From Salvator merianae (lineage: Eukaryota > Chordata > Lepidosauria > Squamata > Teiidae), in assembly GCA_003586115.2 (NCBI GenBank), contig QVOM02000034.1, positions 108,575,510 to 108,639,509 of the forward strand: 64,000 nucleotides of DNA, given 5' to 3'. This document shows, one piece after another, positions 58,056 to 64,000 of this stretch; position 1 is the stretch's first letter, and each line of letters begins with the position of its first letter. A model generated the notes under the pieces. It saw only the letters and a program-made list of their open reading frames with translations. It searched no databases and was not told where the DNA came from. A program made the position numbers and the translations under genes.

Positions 58056-58682
58056 TTTCCATATGGCGTGTGCTGTCCCGTGTCATGCTAGCCAGCACTG
58101 ATGGAGCCAAGTGGGAGAGAGCAGGGAGAAAAATGTTTCCCAGCCATGGCAGGGTCTTGGAAGTGAAACATAGTCCACACCTCCACAGCGCCAGCCTTGT
58201 GTGGGATCAGGTTTCCCTGTAAGCCTCTCCTGGATTCAAGCAGCCTAAGGAAGGGTTTTGATGACTCCACTGCTGTCTCTGAAGCTGCTGTTTTGAAATC
58301 TTCATGCCTGCACTCGGAGGGACTTCTCACCCTCCGGGCACAGGTGCAGAAGGCCAGCACGGAAGTGCGCCCCATTTCTTCACAGCAAGAGCCTGGCTCA
58401 GTGCAGAAGCAGCAGCTTCAGAGCTGCTTTTCATGCATTCACATTTTCACACCTTGGAGGAGGATTGAAAACCCTCCATGTACCTTCATGCCCCTTTAGC
58501 ATGAGATGCTGTGGAGATGGGCAGAGTTCAATGCACTTCTAAGCTGTCTTGAAAGCTGGGCAGAGATGCTGTTGTAATCAGCAGCAGCAACAGCTGAAGG
58601 GAAACACACAACCCAGTGGGGCAAGGGTGAACAAAATTTCTTTTGACCACAGCACCAATGGGGCACAACATTTCTGACATCA
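58056..58682. other. Spacer between the two direct repeats
   Basis: A moderately GC-rich stretch with open frames up to 100 codons, none with a recognisable motif. It could be the body of an element whose ends are the flanking direct repeats, but nothing confirms this. Confidence 0.3.
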
Positions 58683-58790
58683 GAAAACCTCTTTCTTTCA
58701 TTAAAATGAAAACAAACACAGATATCAAGACACAGACAATGCAGTTCAAACTCCAGTTTTTCTGGAGGGACTTAGGATATGTTAGAGGCA
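58683..58790 (-). repeat. Diverged direct repeat, second copy
   Basis: CTCTTTCTTTCATTAAAATG, AGACAATGCAGTTCAAAC and TTTTCTGGAGGGACTTAGG repeat the order seen at 57960-58055, about 720 bp away. Confidence 0.6.
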
Positions 58791-58936
58791 TGCTCTGTTC
58801 CTCTGGACCTGTCCAGACTAAGATGGGAAGGATGAAGGTAGAGGGATTTCTGTGGGTTTTATTTAGCCACACTACATTTGAAGCAGAGCCTACTGGTACA
58901 GTGAAGAGGCAACACAATCCCAACAGTAAAACAATT

Positions 58937-59446
58937 TATGGCTATTTCTGCACTTACCTTACTGGCAAGCTGATTGGGCCAAGCTGGAGCAATTCCTGGC
59001 ACTGGACAGTTCCTACTGCCACAGAATGAGCCTTCCACATTTAGAAGGCATGTTTCAGGGCACCATCCCCATTGACTCAGACCATCACATGATCTTCAGA
59101 GGCAGTCTTCATGTTCTCCAATGTTCTTGCAGCTTCCAGGGGACCCACTTTGGTGGTGCAATTTTGTGTGCCATCAAAATGGTTGCCCCTACTAAACCAG
59201 CCTTCTTCATGCCTCCTGGACCATTTCAGCACCTGCCAGACTGCTAGTAGACCTTTTTCAAAAGGTCTACTGGTATCCTTATCTAGGCAGCCATTTTGAC
59301 CACCTAGACCAGCATACACTCCTTCCAATGCAGACCGAGCATACTAGCAGGGAGCATGGCCTTCCCTTAAGCTGGTCCACCATGTGGAAAGAAGACCTCT
59401 GGACCCCTTCCGGGACCAGGTTAAGGAAAAGTGAAGAAAGACCCAT
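58937..59446 (+). mobile_element. HP element copy (subgroup B), both ends visible
   Basis: The left end TGGCTATTTCTGCACTTACC and right end GGAAAAGTGAAGAAAGACCC are inverted relatives. Internal pairs include GGACCCACTTTGGTGG and CCATCAAAATGGTTGCC (59139-59188), and the hairpin AGTAGACCTTTTTCAAAAGG/TCTACT (59247-59272). Same order as 18313-18747 and 9430-9812. Open frames here of up to 83 codons are mirror artefacts. Confidence 0.65.
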
Positions 59447-60292
59447 GGACTAAGGCCATGAATAACATATCATGTGTTCTGAGCTGATCCCTATTCACTA
59501 AGATAAGTAGTAAGAACTCAGTCAATACCATGAAGTCCAGCTCTGCATTTGTTCATCCTCCACAAGCTCAGCAGCTCCCATGAGGAAAAGGAGGGAAAGA
59601 AGATTGATTTTGTCATGGCAGTTGAACCACCTCTCCATATTGCATTTTCAGCCATTTTTATTTTGGCACTGCACACTTATTCATGAGGTAGTTCAATTTT
59701 TTTTTAATATGCCCTACGAATTCAGGAGAATGTGAAAACAGATTGAACTCCCACTGAGCACCAATAGTTGTGAGAAACCTTACAACCTTCAGGTCTGTAT
59801 TTCACACGTGTCACACACAAAAACACACAGTGACACAATCTGTGATTGATAATCTTCAATCAAGCTCTTGAGAGAATAAAAGCCTGTGTTCTTTCAAAGT
59901 GTTGATATAATTGACATAGGAGTCTTGACCTATTTAAACATTAATGCTGTGAGAAGAAGGATTTATAATTAGTACAAAATGTTTCATTTACTTCTTCAGT
60001 CTTGGATAATTTTAAAGAGCCTTTCCAAACCAAGGAAATGGTTTTTGCAGAAGAACAAAGAGCAGACAAATACAAAAACCTGCCACTATCTTTTACAATA
60101 ATCATGTGTGCCTTGTTACAGAAACTGCTCTGCCTTGCAGGGATGATATGGAAGTATTAGTAACTGTACTGCGAACAGCATACCAATTAGTCAGAACTGC
60201 ACTGTTTAAAGAAAAGAAAGTGAATGGGCAAAAATGGTTGTGTAGGCAAATATTTTAAAGATAATGGCTTCCTGGAATGATTATGCAGCACA

Positions 60293-60294
<2 letters not shown>
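59447..60294. other. Unannotated stretch
   Basis: No gene or repeat recognised. Confidence 0.4.

Positions 60295-60326
<32 letters not shown>
60295..60326. repeat. (GT)n microsatellite
   Basis: An uninterrupted run of about sixteen GT units. Confidence 0.95.
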
Positions 60327-60327
<1 letters not shown>

Positions 60328-60440
60328 TTGCATTTGTATACCACTCTTCAACCTGAGGTCCTGATATTGCACATAAAACCATTCACTTCTCATGAGATTG
60401 GGCCAGCACTGGGAGCTCATGGAGGATCTTCCTAGCTTGC

Positions 60441-60620
60441 TCCTAAGAACGTAGGAGGAGCGCTGCTGGATCAGGCCATAGCCCACCTAGTCCAGCATCT
60501 CATCTCACACAGTGGCCCACCATTTGCTTCTGGGTACCTCAAGCAGAAGACAAAGGTGAACCCCTCAACTGCTCTTGACTCCCTACAAGTGGGCTTCAGA
60601 GGCAACCTGCTCTTTTTCCT
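60441..60620 (+). repeat. Sauropsid interspersed repeat with GATCAGGCC motif (copy 4)
   Basis: CCTAAGAACGTAGGAGG, GCTGCTGGATCAGGCCATAG, CACACAGTGGCCCACCA, CTCAAGCAGAAGACAAAGG and TGCTCTTGACTCCCTAC lie in the same order as 7406-7680. Confidence 0.8.
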
Positions 60621-61134
60621 CCACTCCTCTCAGGCAAGGTGGCTCTGCTGTTGAGGGAGGGAAGAGCTGCTGGGGGCTGATGGAGGATCTTCCCAGGCTG
60701 CTCTTTCCCCTCCTCTCCCCTGAGGCATGCTTTACATGGTTTTTTTAATGTATTTTCATGTTCTGATTTGCTATTTTTCTTTTTGTTATTCGTTTTCAGC
60801 AACTTGAGACTTATGTACTGGGATCATATATAAATCTTAATAAACATATTTTTCAAAAATATGTTTCTAAAGAGGTTTTATCATCTATTGTAAACTGCTT
60901 GAAGGCAGCCAGAAACATGATCAAGTGGTGTACGAATGGAGCCAATAGGGATGGAGTAATTTTGTACCACAGAAAAGAGATCTTTGCAGTTGGGAAAATA
61001 TGATTGTCTAGTACACTTTTAGTTTTTAGGGCACCCCACCCCAGGAAAAATTCCTGCAGAAATCAGGCTAATCCCATAAATTGTTGGCTGCAAGGATTAG
61101 AACGCCATTGCCCACAAATTGCATTATTTTCCAC
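60621..61134. other. Unannotated stretch, possible LINE/SINE tail near 60785-60960
   Basis: AGCAACTTGAGACTTATG, ATATATAAATCTTAATAAAC and GTAAACTGCTTGAAGGCAG look like worn retroposon tails; no body is visible. Confidence 0.35.
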
Positions 61135-61222
61135 CTATACATGTACATATGTATGTATGAGGATATGTACGTATGTATAAAGGTATGCATGTATGAACAT
61201 AAATAAATAAATAAATAAATAA
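61135..61222. repeat. (TATG)n and (AAAT)n microsatellites
   Basis: Interrupted GTATGTAT-type units to about 61195, then an AATA run at 61199-61222. Confidence 0.85.
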
Positions 61223-62062
61223 AACCCAACATCTGTGGTGATGCAATGTTGTTTAGTGGTTTTTCCCTTGCAGCTGTTGTGATTCAGTCCTTGTGCCAAG
61301 CCAGTGGCCAGGTCACAGAGCCTGAAGAAAGCAGAGGATAGAAGGACAAGATGTGGTTTTGAAGATTAATATTCAGTCTCGGTGCCTCAGTTATGTCCCC
61401 TGGAGAAGGGGACTGTAATCAAATCTTCAACCATCCTCATAACCACAGGTCATGATCTTCAAAACTCCATTCAGTCTGGGAACAATCTCCCATTAACTCT
61501 TGCTTTATTGCTTTGCCTGAATTGGTGTAACATCTCTGTTAAGGAGCGAAAGGAAGAAAGGAAAAGAGGGAGAAAGAAAGAAGAATTTTCGCAACCAAAC
61601 TGGTATTGCTGCTGAGTTGAAGAACTCCGTCTGGTGGATAGGGGGTATAAGCAGCATCAGGGCTGCTTTATACAAGTTACTGATTGCTTTCTTCACTAGC
61701 CTCACACTTTGAGTTGCAACCATTTGTTTAATCTGTCCCCATTTTGATCTTGTTTCTAACTGATTATTTCTGGCCTAGAATGTTCATGAGTGGAGCAAGG
61801 GCAATTTGAATATGAACAATCCCAGCTGGAACCATCCCAGTGACAAATTTAGTAGCTCCCGACCAGCTCTACCTTAGTAGTAAGTCACCTTCAGGAGAAA
61901 AAGGGACCTGTATACTGGGTAGCAATCTTGTATAGCTTGTCCTGGATTCTGCTTTGCATCTCTTAGATTTTCCCTTGTCCTCCAAGTCTTGGATTCCTAA
62001 CTTGTAGATTTCCATACCTGGGACTTTTATTTAACCACCAGACTGACTTTAGCATTCAATCT
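61223..62062. other. Unannotated stretch
   Basis: No gene recognised; a purine-rich GAAAG stretch at about 61541-61585. Confidence 0.4.
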
Positions 62063-62204
62063 TAGGCTGCATCCAGATATCCCGTACTTATTCCCTCATA
62101 TTTGAATATTCTGGAATAAAGCATGGATATTCTGGAATATTCATGCATTATTCCATAATATCCAAATATAGCAGAATAAGTAAGCCATGTCTGGATGCAG
62201 CCTA
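62063..62204. mobile_element. Short foldback element, GGCTGCATCC family (copy 3, best preserved)
   Basis: TAGGCTGCATCCAGATAT at the left and ATGTCTGGATGCAGCCTA at the right are near-exact complements, and the arms continue to the centre around GCATGGATATTCTGG. The flanking bases extend it to CTTAGGC...GCCTAAG, so a TA or TTA/TAA target is possible. It is 142 bp long. Confidence 0.85.
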
Positions 62205-62914
62205 AGTCCCTCTAGTAGTGAGTTCGGTTAACGCTTTCTTACCTCTTGTCTTCAACTCTAGATCATTTTGCTGCTTCTGTGCCATGTTTTAGCTCGTTTG
62301 ATTCTGGGTTGAATATGAAATTTAATTGCTATGTTTGGTCCTTAGAGATCCCTGTCCCTGGTGAAAACTTCCTGTATTAGATCCTTACACTGTGTGTTTC
62401 TGATCAAACCTCGAGCACTCCCAAACACCTCCACCACTGCTCTCCTGTGTTCCTGTGCCACTGCTGTAACACTCCTGGTTGTTCCTGTACTCCACTTGAA
62501 GTTCCTCTGCACCTGTTTCATTGCCTGCCCTTTCCCAGCTGCTCCTGAACCATCTGTCTTGTAGTTCCAGCGTCCATAATCTGCCCCCCAGGCTTAGCTA
62601 ATGACTCTGGATCTCAGTCTAATGCACCCAAAGTCTCCTTTGGTATCAGCTGATCTGTTGACTCACTTTAAGTGTCTTCTTGGAGCAAAGGTCGCGCAGT
62701 TAGACCTCCCAAAGTATATTGATCTGTTGCCCATTCAGGTATCCAGCTCCACACACAGGAACTTGCATTTCTTATTTGGCCAGCCAAGGATTTTCACAGC
62801 TGAGGGCTCCAAAGTAGTTTGCACTGAGCAGCCTCAGTCACACAAGATTCAGGCAGGGAGCAAGGCTTGTGCCAGTATGAAACAACCTCATTAGCTGTGG
62901 CCTACAATTGTGCC
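62205..62914. other. Unannotated stretch
   Basis: No gene, repeat or regulatory signal recognised. The 97-codon open frame (62601-62894) shows no motif. Confidence 0.4.
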
Positions 62915-63600
62915 AGTTCTCATTTTTTAAAAAGACAAAGATCAAAACCTTTGTAAAGCATTTGTCTCCTCATCACCAAGTCTGTACTGACCATTCTGTC
63001 ACACCCTGTATCTGTTTTCATATACAGACTTTTTTTAAGAGTTTGCACAGTGTCCTTTAATTGCTCATAAATTTCTCGATGCATTTCGGAACCAAAAGGT
63101 GTTTTATCAAAGGCCCAATGTCATTTCCAATAAATGAGCTTTAAAAAGCCGATAATTTCAGCTTACATATGCAACTTTTGTCCATTGTGGTTTTTTCTTC
63201 TTGCTGCACAAGGAATTGGACATCTCCACCTTCGCCAAAATCAATTTAGAAATCTCCACCTGACTTCTAGATTCGTTCACAACTTCTCCCATTATCTATC
63301 TTGTCTTCACTATACCCTCCACAAAGTGCATAGTGGAATAATGCTGTATCAATGTTAAAACAAAAAAGAAAGCATTCCACATCGAATCTTTACTAGCTTT
63401 TTTAATAACTTGGTGTCTGAGAAGCTATTAATCATCCCAGCTGACCTTATTTATACTGTACCTACTGCAAACTGATAGCCGATTACGGCTGCTTTGTTTT
63501 CCATCTATGCTCTTTGATTACTTCTCTAAAAGAAAAAGATTGAAGCAATGCCACTCGGAACACATTTCCTACATAAGAGGAAGTATTTAGCAGAAGAGAC
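62915..63600. other. Candidate conserved non-coding stretch
   Basis: Repeat-free complex sequence with pieces such as AATTGCTCATAAATTTC, GATGCATTTCGG and CAATAAATGAGCTTTAAAA. Judged from texture only. Confidence 0.25.
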
Positions 63601-64000
63601 GCGTTGTCCTTTATCACCAAATACTAGCCCAGTAGAAGGAATCCCAGAGTAGAGATGGAGTTGTTTTGAATTCTTGAGATTGCTGATGTGTATAGCATAA
63701 TCTATCGGGTGATTGCCAATTATGATTACGTATCTTTGCTTCTGAATGTGAAGAAACTGAACTCAACAGAAACGAAAGCAGTGCAAGTATTTTATTTATT
63801 GCATTTGCTGGTGAGTTTACCCAGTGAATTCTTGCTGTTGGAGTTCTGTGCCATGAAGTATCCTAAGTATCTCATTCTGCAATGCTACTTCCACATGAAT
63901 GTGTTCTTCAGATTCCGAAGGAAATTTCTGAGTAATTTAGCAATCTTTTTGAGTTCACCCTAACCAAATATCTTTCCATTGCAACAGCATGATATAAATG
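63601..64000. other. Unannotated end of window
   Basis: A 91-codon open frame (63688-63963) contains no recognisable domain. I cannot exclude an exon but see no splice signals that bracket it convincingly. Confidence 0.35.

Noticed and set aside
1..64000. Endogenous viral sequence or bacterial contamination
   Set aside because: I saw no viral polymerase, capsid or envelope motifs, no paired long terminal repeats with primer-binding sites, and no bacterial-type dense coding.

Overview
This window looks like nuclear DNA from a vertebrate, most likely a squamate reptile (lizard or snake). I found no credible protein-coding exon, no tRNA or rRNA gene and no CpG-island promoter. Three things support the assignment: AT-rich sequence with many vertebrate-type microsatellites; decayed interspersed repeats that I recognise by eye from sauropsid genomes (for example the motif 'CTGGATCAGGCC' with 'CAGTGGCCCACCA', and the motif 'GTGGCACTTGAAAGACC'); and hAT-type DNA-transposon relics with 8-bp target-site duplications. 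Open reading frames are all short (most under 150 codons, the longest 226). The longest are explained by stop-poor tandem repeats or inverted repeats. I read the window as intergenic or intronic.

Layout. 0-5 kb is mostly plain sequence with one small hAT relic (1160-1330). 5-16 kb is dense with palindromic transposon relics, including a nested insertion: a GC-rich hAT-like element at 9986-10322 sits inside the terminal repeat of an older hairpin element. The same stretch holds two more hAT relics (12990-13308, 13409-13605) and a dead LINE reverse-transcriptase fragment on the minus strand (15135-15490). 16-27 kb has scattered relics and a G-rich GGGCT minisatellite (23654-23808) grown inside a hairpin element. 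27.7-28.1 kb is a 33-bp minisatellite. 28.7-48.2 kb alternates plain AT-rich stretches with further hairpin elements and a large pyrimidine-only tract (45243-45690). 48-64 kb holds foldback elements, old sauropsid repeats and the quietest sequence, with a few stretches that could be conserved non-coding elements.

The most striking feature is a superfamily of about twenty dispersed elements, here called HP elements. Their ends resemble GGGCnnTTCTGCACTTACC and their interiors are tiled with short, near-perfect palindromes. Several carry recognisably the same palindrome modules in both orientations. I cannot match them to a named family. They look like non-autonomous DNA transposons, but I could not assign a target-site duplication to any of them. 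No genes work together here; the biology is that of transposon turnover and repeat expansion.
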